Source of the DNA: JAHJQZ01 sp963675235
GTDB taxonomy: Bacteria; Pseudomonadota; Alphaproteobacteria; Rhizobiales; Devosiaceae
Direction of reading: 5' to 3'
Assembly: GCA_963675235.2 (NCBI GenBank)
Contig: CAXXFU010000004.1
Span: forward strand, 1,054,001-1,118,000
DNA length: 64,000 nt
Below, in pieces: positions 1 to 8,653 of the stretch. Position 1 is the stretch's first letter. The number at the start of each line of letters is the position of its first letter. The position numbers and the translations under genes are program-made. The notes beneath the pieces are model-generated. The model made no database searches, was not told where the DNA came from, and saw only the letters and a program-made list of their open reading frames with translations.

Positions 1-322
1 AGGCCAGTGATCGGCGCGAGTCGATTTTCGTCATCACTGTCGCCTTCCAGATCTCGCCGACGATCTGGTGCGGCGTCGGCAGCACCGGCTTTTTCTGGTT
101 CCAGGTCTGGTCGATGAACTCCATCGTCGATACCTCGGCCTTGGCGCGTTCGTTGAGCCGCACCTGCCAGGAGGCATTCATCTGGATCGCCATGACGTAC
201 CAGAAGGCGAAAATGGCGACGAGCACGATAATGACCGGCAGCGTCGAGCCCTGCCAGAGACGCCGGACCAGCGGTCCGACGCCGAAGCCCGCAGCAGCGG
301 TCTGTCCGGCGAGGGCGCTCAT
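1..322 (-). CDS. ABC transporter permease, N-terminal part (cut by window edge)
   Basis: Only the first 107 codons are in the window. The ATG overlaps the stop of the ATP-binding gene as ATGA (positions 319-322), so the two are translationally coupled. The protein starts with a short cytoplasmic stretch, then one clear membrane segment around residues 28-46 (STLPVIIVLVAIFAFWYVMA), then a hydrophilic loop containing LPTPHQIVGEIWKA. The LPTP-hxI-hxE pattern is typical of the periplasmic entry of SsuC/TauC/ThiX-type permeases. Together with the neighbouring ATPase it forms an importer, probably for a pyrimidine, hydantoin or related breakdown substrate given the locus; the substrate is inference. 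Confidence 0.85.
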   Translation of the reverse strand, partial: MSALAGQTAAAGFGVGPLVRRLWQGSTLPVIIVLVAIFAFWYVMAIQMNASWQVRLNERAKAEVSTMEFIDQTWNQKKPVLPTPHQIVGEIWKATVMTKIDSRRSLA

Positions 323-1107
323 TCGACCACCTCGTCATAGGAATGGCCGGCCCTGAGCCCTTCGCGGACGCGATGGGCGACTTCGAGAAACTCCGGCGTG
401 TCGCGGATTTCGAGCGGCCGCTCCTTGGGGAGCGGGCTGTCAATGACATCGGTCACCCGCCCCGGGCGCGGCGACATGACGACGATCTTGGTCGACAGAT
501 AGACCGCCTCGGGGATCGAGTGGGTGACGAAACAGATGGTCTTCCTGGTTTCGTCCCAGAGCTTCAAGAGCTGCTCGTTGAGATGATCGCGGACGATCTC
601 GTCGAGGGCCCCGAACGGTTCGTCCATCAGCAACAGGTCGGCGTCGAAGGCAAGGGCGCGGGCGATCGAGGCGCGCTGCTGCATGCCGCCGGACAATTGC
701 CAGGGGAATTTCTTCTCGAAGCCGGAAAGGTTGACCAGATCGAGCGTGCGCTTGATGCGCTTTTCCTTTTCGACCTGGGCATAACCCATGATCTCGAGCG
801 GCAGGGCGACATTGTCGGCCACCGTCCGCCACGGAAACAGCGCCGCGGCCTGGAAGACATAGCCATAGGCTCGGTCCTTGCGGGCGTTTTCCGGCGTCTC
901 GCCATTGATGATGATATCGCCGGATGTGGGCTGTTCAAGATCGGCAAGTACCCTCAGGAACGTGGTCTTGCCGCAGCCGGACGGGCCGATGAAGGAGACG
1001 AACTCGCCTTTTTCGATGGCGAGATCGACATCCTTGAGCGCCTCGACCGGACCGTCCTTGGTCTCGAAGGTGAGGCAGAGATTCTTGGCGGATACTACGG
1101 CGGTCAT
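319..1107 (-). CDS. ABC transporter ATP-binding protein, SsuB/TauB (NitT/TauT) type
   Basis: A 262-residue ATPase subunit energising uptake through the adjacent permease. Walker A GPSGCGKT is at residues 41-48, the signature LSGGMQQR near residue 138, and Walker B LLLMDEPFGALDE near residue 158, followed by the H-loop FVTHS. Sequence style and length fit the nitrate/sulfonate/taurine subfamily. It is the first gene of an operon that continues off the left edge. A perfect RutR box lies 218 bases upstream, and the main pyrimidine operon ends in a strong terminator before it, so this operon is probably expressed separately but under the same regulator. The substrate is inferred from context only. 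Confidence 0.93.
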   Translation of the reverse strand: MTAVVSAKNLCLTFETKDGPVEALKDVDLAIEKGEFVSFIGPSGCGKTTFLRVLADLEQPTSGDIIINGETPENARKDRAYGYVFQAAALFPWRTVADNVALPLEIMGYAQVEKEKRIKRTLDLVNLSGFEKKFPWQLSGGMQQRASIARALAFDADLLLMDEPFGALDEIVRDHLNEQLLKLWDETRKTICFVTHSIPEAVYLSTKIVVMSPRPGRVTDVIDSPLPKERPLEIRDTPEFLEVAHRVREGLRAGHSYDEVVE

Positions 1108-1234
1108 TCAGTCGGGCCCCACTTCGATGAGTTTCCGGTCTCGCCAGCCCCCGCTGCCGAACCCGAGGGGAAATCATGCAAGATCGATGCCGCTTCGGCC
1201 AGCCGAAATGCGACACTATGTCACAAATCTCAGG

Positions 1235-1260
1235 AAAAAAGTGCCGGAAAACCGGACTTT
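1235..1260 (-). terminator. terminator-like hairpin in the leader of the ABC operon
   Basis: Read on the minus strand the sequence folds as AAAGTCCGG-TTTT-CCGG(C)ACTTT followed by further T residues (six A on the plus strand at 1235-1240). The stem is short, with one bulge. It lies between the RutR box (1325-1340) and the start codon at 1107, so it could be an attenuator in the leader transcript or a chance structure. Confidence 0.35.
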
Positions 1261-1324
1261 CTGAGTGAGGAAGGAGGGATGCCGGGGTTCCTGCAACCGG
1301 GCCGGGCACAGCGCTGCACCTTAT

Positions 1325-1340
1325 TTGACCAGGTGGTCAA
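1325..1340. promoter_or_regulatory. RutR operator, perfect palindrome
   Basis: TTGACCAGGTGGTCAA matches the RutR consensus TTGACCAnnTGGTCAA at all 14 defined positions, and the symmetry extends one base each side (T1324/A1341). It lies in the 373-base gap between the hydA stop and the ABC ATPase start, downstream of the terminator of the first operon, and so probably controls the ABC transporter operon. RutR in Escherichia coli binds this sequence and releases it on binding uracil or thymine. Confidence 0.85.
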
Positions 1341-1395
1341 AACATGGCTATTCAGTAGGCAGGAATCAGGGGTGTTTGGCGCCCGGCTCGCGGGC

Positions 1396-1470
1396 AAAAA
1401 AACGGCCCGCCGCCCACATGGCGACAAGGGCGATAGCGAAAGCATCGCCGACGCGGTGGGCAGCGGGCCG
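1396..1470 (-). terminator. strong intrinsic terminator of the pyrimidine catabolic operon
   Basis: On the minus strand a 15-base arm (1470-1456) pairs with 1417-1403 with one G-U type mismatch, directly followed by seven T (A run at 1396-1402). The 38-base loop contains its own nested hairpin GGCGAT...ATCGCC capped by GC-TTTC-GC. It starts 10 bases after the hydA stop codon. Confidence 0.85.
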
Positions 1471-1480
1471 ATCACATATG

Positions 1481-2932
1481 TCACACGCCGCTGGCGGGAA
1501 TGCCCGAACGCGTGACCTTGCGCGGCGCGGTCAGCTCCTTCCAGGTGCTGAGCGCCTTGTTGACCGCCTGGAAGGGCTCGCGGGCAACGAACTTGCCGTG
1601 ACCTTCGCGGGTGTGCATCTCGTTTTCCTGCACCACCATTTCGCCGCGCGAGAAGGTGTAGCGCGGCATGCCCTTGACCTTCATGCCCTCGAAGACGTTG
1701 TAGTCGATGGACGACTGCTGGGTCTTGGCGGAGATGGTCTTTTCGCGCTCTGGATCCCAGACGACGAGATCGGCATCGGCGCCGCGAACGATCGAGCCCT
1801 TCTTCGGGTACATGTTGAGAATCTTTGCCGAATTGGTCGAGGTGACGGCGACGAATTCGTTCATGGTCAGCCGTCCGGTGGCGACGCCATAGGTCCACAA
1901 CAGCGGCATGCGGTCCTCGAGACCGCCGGTGCCATTGGGGATCTTGGTGAAATCGCCGACGCCATAGCGCTTCTGCTCGGTGGTAAAGGCGCAATGGTCG
2001 GTGGCCACGACCTGCAGCGAGCCGGCGGCAAGACCGGCCCAGAGCGAGTCCTGATTGCGCTTGTCGCGGAAGGGCGGCGACATCACCCGGCGGGCGGCGT
2101 GATCCCAGTCGGGATTGGCATATTCGCTCTCGTCGAGCAGCAGGTGCTGGATCAGCGGCTCGCCATAGACGCGCTTGCCGTTCTGGCGGGCGCGTCGGAT
2201 GGCTTCGTGGCTCTCCTCGCAGCTCGTATGCACGACGTAGAGCGGCACGCCGGCCATGTCGGCGATCATGATGGCGCGGTTGGTGGCCTCTCCCTCGACC
2301 TGGGCCGGGCGCGAATAGGCATGGGCCTCCGGTCCGTCATTGCCCTCGGCCAGCAGCTTCTGCTGCAGATCGGCGACGACATCGCCATTCTCGGCATGGA
2401 CCAGCGGCAGGGCGCCGAGCGCGGCGCAGCGCTGGAACGAGGCGTACATCTCGTCGTCCTGCACCATCAGCGCGCCCTTGTAGGCCATGAAGTGCTTGAA
2501 CGAGTTGATGCCGTGTTTGACCACGTCTTCCATCTCGTTGAAGACCTGCTCGCCCCACCAGGTGATGGCCATGTGGTAGGAATAATCGACATTGGCGCGG
2601 GACGACTTGTTGTGCCAGCGGTCGAGCGCCTCGAGCAGCGACTGCTCCGGATTGGGCAGGCAGAAATCGACGACCATGGTGGTGCCGCCGGAGGCCGCGG
2701 CGCGGGTGCCGGATTCGAAATCGTCGCTCGAATAGGTGCCCATGAACGGCATTTCGAGATGGACATGCGGGTCGATGCCGCCGGGCATGACATAGCAGCC
2801 GGTGGCGTCGAACTCGTGATCGCCGTGCAGGTTCGGCCCGATCGCCTCGATGAGGCCGTCACGCATCATGACGTCGGCCTTGTAGGTGCGGTCGGCGGTG
2901 ACGATGGTGCCGTTGCGGATTACTTTTGTCAT
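1481..2932 (-). CDS. hydA: dihydropyrimidinase (D-hydantoinase family)
   Basis: A 483-residue amidohydrolase that opens dihydrouracil/dihydrothymine to the N-carbamoyl beta-amino acid, step two of reductive pyrimidine degradation. Visible motifs: metal ligands DPHVHLE at residues 54-60 (His56, His58), the carbamylated-lysine region FKHFMAYKG near residue 150, a His in VVHTSCEE, and the metal Asp in VATDHCAF. Length equals the family norm of about 485. The SD GGGGAG sits 6 bases before the ATG. The start codon overlaps the stop of the DUF559 gene (ATGA at 2929-2932). It is the last gene of the operon beginning with the transaminase. Confidence 0.96.
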   Translation of the reverse strand: MTKVIRNGTIVTADRTYKADVMMRDGLIEAIGPNLHGDHEFDATGCYVMPGGIDPHVHLEMPFMGTYSSDDFESGTRAAASGGTTMVVDFCLPNPEQSLLEALDRWHNKSSRANVDYSYHMAITWWGEQVFNEMEDVVKHGINSFKHFMAYKGALMVQDDEMYASFQRCAALGALPLVHAENGDVVADLQQKLLAEGNDGPEAHAYSRPAQVEGEATNRAIMIADMAGVPLYVVHTSCEESHEAIRRARQNGKRVYGEPLIQHLLLDESEYANPDWDHAARRVMSPPFRDKRNQDSLWAGLAAGSLQVVATDHCAFTTEQKRYGVGDFTKIPNGTGGLEDRMPLLWTYGVATGRLTMNEFVAVTSTNSAKILNMYPKKGSIVRGADADLVVWDPEREKTISAKTQQSSIDYNVFEGMKVKGMPRYTFSRGEMVVQENEMHTREGHGKFVAREPFQAVNKALSTWKELTAPRKVTRSGIPASGV

Positions 2933-3366
2933 TGGATTCTCCCCAGAATATCGTGCCGCTCTTCACCTCTCCCCTTGGGGGAGAGGTCGGACTTCGCAAA
3001 GCGAAGGCCGGGTGAGGGGGCCTTGTTGAGATGGTCTGCCAAAGTCTCGAGCACGCCGTCGAGATTGGTCAGAACGTCGGTGTTCCAGAAGCGGATGACA
3101 TCGTAGCCATGCCCATTGAGTTCACGCGTGCGTATTTCGTCGCGTTGTGATTCCGCGTGTCGGCTGCCGTCGAGTTCGACGACGAGATCGGCCTCGCGGC
3201 AGGCGAAATCGGCGATATAGGGTCCGATCGGATGCTGACGGACGAACTTGAAACCTGCCAATTGCCGGTTGCGAATGCGATACCAGAGCTTGCGCTCGGC
3301 ATCGGTCATCGTCGTGCGCAGCCTTCTTGCACTACTGCCGGCAAAGCGGGTTTTCAATGCTGCCAT
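2929..3366 (-). CDS. DUF559 family endonuclease-like protein carried between inverted repeats
   Basis: A 145-residue protein of the DUF559 (Vsr-like, PD-(D/E)XK fold) family. Canonical features: TDAERKLW at 21-28, Asp53 in YIADFAC, Glu64 and Asp66 in VVELDGSRH (His70), and YDVIRFWNTDV near residues 89-99; Asp53, Glu64 and Asp66 are the likely metal-binding nuclease residues. The gene is framed by two inverted copies of a palindromic repeat. The upstream copy ends 5 bases before the ATG and supplies the SD (GAGGGGG). The downstream copy is translated as residues about 116-135, and the stop codon overlaps the hydA start. It has no known role in pyrimidine catabolism and looks like an insertion into the operon. 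DNA nicking activity is predicted, not shown. Confidence 0.88.
   Translation of the reverse strand: MAALKTRFAGSSARRLRTTMTDAERKLWYRIRNRQLAGFKFVRQHPIGPYIADFACREADLVVELDGSRHAESQRDEIRTRELNGHGYDVIRFWNTDVLTNLDGVLETLADHLNKAPSPGLRFAKSDLSPKGRGEERHDILGRIQ
2964..3020 (-). repeat. palindromic repeat, copy downstream of the DUF559 gene
   Basis: A 57-base element read on the minus strand as ccccctcacccgg, then a small hairpin arm, then cctctcccccaaggggagagg. Two stems are visible: CCTCTCCCC/GGGGAGAGG and CTTCGC-AAA-GCGAAG. It is the inverted partner of the copy at 3371-3419 and differs mainly in the small central hairpin. It is read through as the C-terminal end of the DUF559 protein. Confidence 0.85.
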
Positions 3367-3370
3367 CAGG

Positions 3371-3419
3371 CCCCCTCACCCGGCGCTACGCGCCGACCTC
3401 TCCCCCAAAGGGAGAGGTG
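3371..3419 (+). repeat. palindromic repeat, copy upstream of the DUF559 gene
   Basis: A 49-base element on the plus strand: ccccctcacccgg, a short hairpin CGGCG-CTA-CGCCG, then acctctcccccaaagggagaggt. It is the same family as 2964-3020 in opposite orientation. On the minus strand its end (gtgaggggg) is the ribosome binding site of the DUF559 gene. Confidence 0.85.
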
Positions 3420-3451
3420 AAGACCTGCTCGCAGCACTGGGCTCATTGTCC

Positions 3452-4702
3452 TCAAGCGACAACCTCCGCCGTTTCCAGCACCGCCCGCAGCAGCACGTCG
3501 GCCCCGGCCGTGGCCCATTCCTTGGAGATGTCCTCGGCTTCGTTGTGAGAGAGGCCGTCGACGCAGGGGCACATGACCATGGTGGTCGGGGTGATCCGGT
3601 TCATCCAGCAGGCATCGTGGCCGGCGCCGGAGACGATGTCCATATGCGAGTAGCCGAGCTCTTCGGCCGCCTTCCTGACCGAAGCGACGAGCTTGGGGTC
3701 GAAAGCGACCGGATCGAAATGGCCCGAGACCTCGATACTGACCCCGAGACCCAGTTCCTCTGCGATCTTCGGCGCCTTTTCCTCGAACTCGGCCCGCATG
3801 GCGGTGAGCGTTTCGAGATCGGGCGAGCGGAAATCGACGGTGAACACCACCTTGCCGGGAATGACGTTGCGCGAGTTCGGATAGACATCGCAATGGCCGA
3901 TGGCGCCGACGGCGCGCGGCTGGTGCTTCATGGCGATCTGATGGACCAGTTCGGTCATGCGCGCCATGCCGAGACCGGCGTTCTTGCGCATCGGCATCGG
4001 CGTCGAGCCGGTGTGGCTGTCCTTGCCGGTGACGGTGACCTCGAGCCACCACAACCCCTGGCCGTGGGTGACGACGCCGATCAGCTTGTCCTCGGCCTCA
4101 AGGATCGGGCCCTGCTCGATGTGATACTCGAAATAGGCGTGCATCTTGCGCGCACCCACCTCTTCGTCGCCGACCCAGCCGATACGCTTGAGCTCGTCGC
4201 CAAAAGTCTTGCCCTCGGCATCGACGCGGTCATAGGCCCAGTCGAGTTCGTGCTCGCCGGCAAACACACCCGAAGCCAGCATGGCCGGGGCGAAACGCGT
4301 GCCCTCCTCGTTGGTCCAGTTGGTGACAACGATCGGGTGCCTGGTCTTGATGTCGAGATCGTTGAGCGTGCGCACCAGTTCGAGCGCCGAGAGGACGCCA
4401 AGTACACCGTCATAGCGCCCGCCGGTCGGCTGGGTATCAAGATGCGATCCGACATAGATCGGCAGGGCATCCGGGTCGGTGCCGGGCCGCGTTGCGAACA
4501 TGGTTCCGACCTTGTCGACGCCCATTTCGAGCCCGGCCGCATCGCACCATTTCTTGAACAGGTGCCGGCCCTCGTTGTCGGCGTCGGTCAGCGTCTGTCT
4601 ATTGTTGCCGCCGGCAACCCCCGGACCAATCTCTGCCAGTTCGTGGATCGTGTCCCACAGCCTGTCGCCGTTGATCTTGAGGTTCTGTCCGGGCGCTGCC
4701 AT
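3452..4702 (-). CDS. Zn-dependent amidohydrolase (M20 family), N-carbamoyl-beta-alanine amidohydrolase
   Basis: A 416-residue HyuC/AllC/PydC-type metallo-amidase expected to hydrolyse N-carbamoyl-beta-alanine to beta-alanine, CO2 and ammonia. Di-metal ligands are visible: His87 and Asp98 in GSHLDTQPTGGRYDG and Glu132/Glu133 in TNEEGTRF, with a later His in FEYHIEQGP and GAGHDA near the C-terminus. Length fits the family. The SD AAAGGA is 7 bases before the ATG. It shares the operon with a nitrilase-superfamily enzyme that could do the same step. The DUF559 cassette separates it from hydA. The alternative is an N-carbamoyl-L-amino acid hydrolase, but the context favours beta-ureidopropionase. 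Confidence 0.92.
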   Translation of the reverse strand: MAAPGQNLKINGDRLWDTIHELAEIGPGVAGGNNRQTLTDADNEGRHLFKKWCDAAGLEMGVDKVGTMFATRPGTDPDALPIYVGSHLDTQPTGGRYDGVLGVLSALELVRTLNDLDIKTRHPIVVTNWTNEEGTRFAPAMLASGVFAGEHELDWAYDRVDAEGKTFGDELKRIGWVGDEEVGARKMHAYFEYHIEQGPILEAEDKLIGVVTHGQGLWWLEVTVTGKDSHTGSTPMPMRKNAGLGMARMTELVHQIAMKHQPRAVGAIGHCDVYPNSRNVIPGKVVFTVDFRSPDLETLTAMRAEFEEKAPKIAEELGLGVSIEVSGHFDPVAFDPKLVASVRKAAEELGYSHMDIVSGAGHDACWMNRITPTTMVMCPCVDGLSHNEAEDISKEWATAGADVLLRAVLETAEVVA

Positions 4703-4735
4703 GGGTCGGTCCTTTGCTTTTGGTTGTGGTCGAAA

Positions 4736-5599
4736 TCAGATGTCGGTCAGCCGGCCATAGGTCTCGGGCCGGCGGTCGCGGAAGAATTGCCAGGTGTTCC
4801 TGACGGTGCGGACCATTTCCATGTCCATGTCGTGAACGATCAGTTCGTCCTTGTCGCGGCTGGCTTCTTTTTCGATCTGGCCACGCGGATTGACGAAATA
4901 GGACTGGCCGTAGAATTCGCCGATATTCCAAGGCGCCTCGGTGCCGACGCGGTTGATCGCGCCGATATAGACGCCGTTAGCCACCGCGCTCGCCGGCTGT
5001 TCGAGCTTCCAAAGATATTCGGAAAGCCCGGCGACGGTCGCTGATGGATTGACGATATATTCGGCGCCGTTGAGCGCCAGCGCCCGCCAGCCTTCCGGGA
5101 AGTGGCGGTCGTAGCAGATATAGACACCGAGCTTGACATAGGCGGTCTCGAACACCGGCCAGTTCGAGGAACCGGGCTTGAAGAAGAACTTCTCCCAGAA
5201 GCCGCCGACATGCGGAATATGGGTCTTGCGGTACTTGCCGAGATAGGTGCCGTCGGCGTCGATGACGGCGGCGGTGTTGTAATAGACCCCGGTGATGTCT
5301 TCCTCGTAGATCGGCACGACGATCACCATCGAGTGCTTTTTCGCCAGCTCCTGCATGAGCTTGGTCGTCGGCCCGTCCGGGATCGGCTCGGCGGCGCCGT
5401 ACCACTTGGCGTCCTGGCTCGGGCAGAAATAGGGCTGGGTGAACACCTCCTGGAACGAGAGGACCTGGACGCCCTGCTTGCCGGCCTCCTCGACCAGCGG
5501 CAGGTGGGCTTGGATCATCTTGTCCTTGATCTGCTGCGGCGACATGTCGGTGTCGCCCTTCAGACCCATCTGGATCAGACCGCCTCTCAGCATCGTCAT
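4736..5599 (-). CDS. nitrilase-superfamily hydrolase, beta-ureidopropionase-like
   Basis: A 287-residue carbon-nitrogen hydrolase with the complete Glu-Lys-Cys triad: Glu51 (LSFQEVF), Lys125 (KYRKTHIPH) and Cys162 (VYICYDRHFPEGW). The sequences around the triad resemble eukaryotic-type beta-ureidopropionase more than aliphatic nitrilases. The likely reaction is N-carbamoyl-beta-alanine to beta-alanine, or hydrolysis of a related amide in the same pathway. The SD GGGAGA precedes the ATG; the gap to the downstream amidohydrolase gene is 33 bases. Having two mechanistically unrelated candidates for one step is noted as a finding. Confidence 0.9.
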   Translation of the reverse strand: MTMLRGGLIQMGLKGDTDMSPQQIKDKMIQAHLPLVEEAGKQGVQVLSFQEVFTQPYFCPSQDAKWYGAAEPIPDGPTTKLMQELAKKHSMVIVVPIYEEDITGVYYNTAAVIDADGTYLGKYRKTHIPHVGGFWEKFFFKPGSSNWPVFETAYVKLGVYICYDRHFPEGWRALALNGAEYIVNPSATVAGLSEYLWKLEQPASAVANGVYIGAINRVGTEAPWNIGEFYGQSYFVNPRGQIEKEASRDKDELIVHDMDMEMVRTVRNTWQFFRDRRPETYGRLTDI

Positions 5600-5676
5600 G
5601 TTCGTCTCCCTGTGTTTTTCGGCCTAGGCCCTTCGAGCCGGGCATGTGTCCACAGGACTCATGCCGTTCCGGTCTC

Positions 5677-7173
<1,497 letters not shown>

Positions 7174-7174
7174 G

Positions 7175-8503
7175 CTAGGCAGCCTCGTTCAGCGCGGTGC
7201 GGACGATGTCGACGAGTTCGTCGATCTGGGATTTCTCGATGATCAGTGGTGGTGACAGGGCGATGATGTCCCCGGTGGTGCGGATCAGGGCGCCGAGTTC
7301 GAACGCCCTGATGAAGGCGTCGAAGGCACGCTTGGTCGGCGCGCCGGCGATCGGCTCGAGTTCGATGGCGCCGACAAGACCGATATTGCGGATGTCGATG
7401 ACATGCGGCGCATCCTTGAGCGAGTGCAGCGCCTCCTGCCAGTAGTGGCCGAGTTCGGTGCCGCGCTCGAAAAGCCCCTCTTCCTTGTAGGTTTCCAGCG
7501 TCGCCAGCCCCGCGGCCGCAGCCATCGGGTTGCCGGAATAGGTATAGCCGTGCGGCAGCTCGATCAGGTGCTCCGGCCCGGACATGAAGGCATCGTGGAT
7601 CTCGGAGGTGACCATCACCGCACCCATCGGGATGACGCCATTGGTCAGGCCCTTGGCCGTGACCATGATGTCGGGAACGACGTCGAAATAGTCGGCGCCG
7701 AACGGCTTGCCGAGACGCCCGTAACCGGTGATGACCTCGTCGAAGATCAGGACGATGCCGTGCTTTCTGGTGATCTCCCGGAGTTTCTTCAGATAGCCCT
7801 TGGGCGGGATCAGGACGCCGGTGGAGCCGGCGACCGGTTCGACGATGACGGCGGCGATTGTCGAAGCGTCGTGCAGTGCGACAATTCGCTCGAGCTCGTC
7901 GGCCAGATCGGCGCCATGTTCGGGTTCGCCGCGGGTGAAGGCGTTCTTGTCGATCAGGTGCGTGTGCGGCAGGTGATCGACGCCGGTCAGCAACGTGCCG
8001 TAGAGCTTCCTGTTGCCGACGATGCCGCCGACAGAAATGCCACCGAAATTGACGCCGTGATAGGCGCGCTCACGGCCGATCAGCCGCGTGCGGGCGCCTT
8101 GCCCCTTCACGCGCTGGTAGGCGAGGGCGATCTTGAGGGCCGTATCGACGCTTTCCGAGCCGGAATTGGTGAAAAACACGTGCTCCATGCCCTCAGGCGC
8201 GATCTCGACCAGCCTGTTGGCCAGTTCGAATGCCTTGGGATGGCCCATCTGGAAGGCCGGGGCGTAATCGAGTTCGGCCGCCTGCTTCTGGATCGCCTCG
8301 GTGATCTTGGGGCGGGTGTGCCCGGCATTGACGCACCACAGACCCGCCGTGCCGTCGAGGACCTGCCGGCTGTCCGATGTGGTGTAGTACATGTCCTTGG
8401 CACCCACGAACATGCGCGGCGCCTTCTTGAACTGTCGGTTCGCCGTAAACGGCATCCAGAACGCGTTCAGATCATTGGGTGCAACATTGTGACGATCCGA
8501 CAC
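7175..8503 (-). CDS. class III aminotransferase, beta-alanine (omega-amino acid):pyruvate type
   Basis: A 442-residue PLP enzyme and first gene of the catabolic operon. Lys284 in VTAKGLTNG is the expected Schiff-base lysine, Asp255 in LIFDEVITGYGR binds the pyridine nitrogen, and FTNSGSESVD at about 111-120 binds phosphate. Close in style to omega-amino acid:pyruvate transaminases. The predicted role is beta-alanine or beta-aminoisobutyrate to the semialdehyde. It starts with GTG, preceded by a GAGAGGG ribosome site. The divergent rutR gene and a RutR box lie immediately upstream, indicating uracil-responsive control. Confidence 0.93.
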   Translation of the reverse strand: MSDRHNVAPNDLNAFWMPFTANRQFKKAPRMFVGAKDMYYTTSDSRQVLDGTAGLWCVNAGHTRPKITEAIQKQAAELDYAPAFQMGHPKAFELANRLVEIAPEGMEHVFFTNSGSESVDTALKIALAYQRVKGQGARTRLIGRERAYHGVNFGGISVGGIVGNRKLYGTLLTGVDHLPHTHLIDKNAFTRGEPEHGADLADELERIVALHDASTIAAVIVEPVAGSTGVLIPPKGYLKKLREITRKHGIVLIFDEVITGYGRLGKPFGADYFDVVPDIMVTAKGLTNGVIPMGAVMVTSEIHDAFMSGPEHLIELPHGYTYSGNPMAAAAGLATLETYKEEGLFERGTELGHYWQEALHSLKDAPHVIDIRNIGLVGAIELEPIAGAPTKRAFDAFIRAFELGALIRTTGDIIALSPPLIIEKSQIDELVDIVRTALNEAA

Positions 8504-8576
8504 GGAGATCCCTCTCGGTTAGGTTCGGTTCTGGCCTGAGTGTTGGAGAAGCCCCGGCAACATGCTATGGCGTTTT

Positions 8577-8592
8577 TTGACCAGTTGGAAAA
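8577..8592. promoter_or_regulatory. RutR operator in the rutR/transaminase divergent region
   Basis: TTGACCAGTTGGAAAA: left half-site perfect, right half-site 5 of 7 against TTGACCAnnTGGTCAA. It lies in the 150-base region between the divergent starts at 8503 and 8654, so it can control the catabolic operon and rutR itself. Confidence 0.75.
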
Positions 8593-8653
8593 ATGTTAAC
8601 ATTCCCGGCACGGCAATCAAGGACTAATTGACGGCAGGACGACAGGAGGGAGC

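Larger units (their letters stand above)
2964..3419. mobile_element. candidate repeat-bounded DUF559 cassette
   Basis: The unit is inverted palindromic repeat - DUF559 gene - inverted palindromic repeat, 456 bases, lying between two genes of an otherwise tightly packed catabolic operon. The architecture parallels REP elements bounding RAYT transposase genes in gamma-proteobacteria, but with a DUF559 nuclease in place of a tyrosine transposase. I cannot see target-site duplications with certainty. Mobility is inference. Confidence 0.5.

Noticed and set aside
1265..3106. Long plus-strand open frame (613 codons) over the hydA region, and similar long frames opposite most genes
   Set aside because: They are antisense shadows produced by high GC at third codon positions; sequences show no family features and lack ribosome sites.
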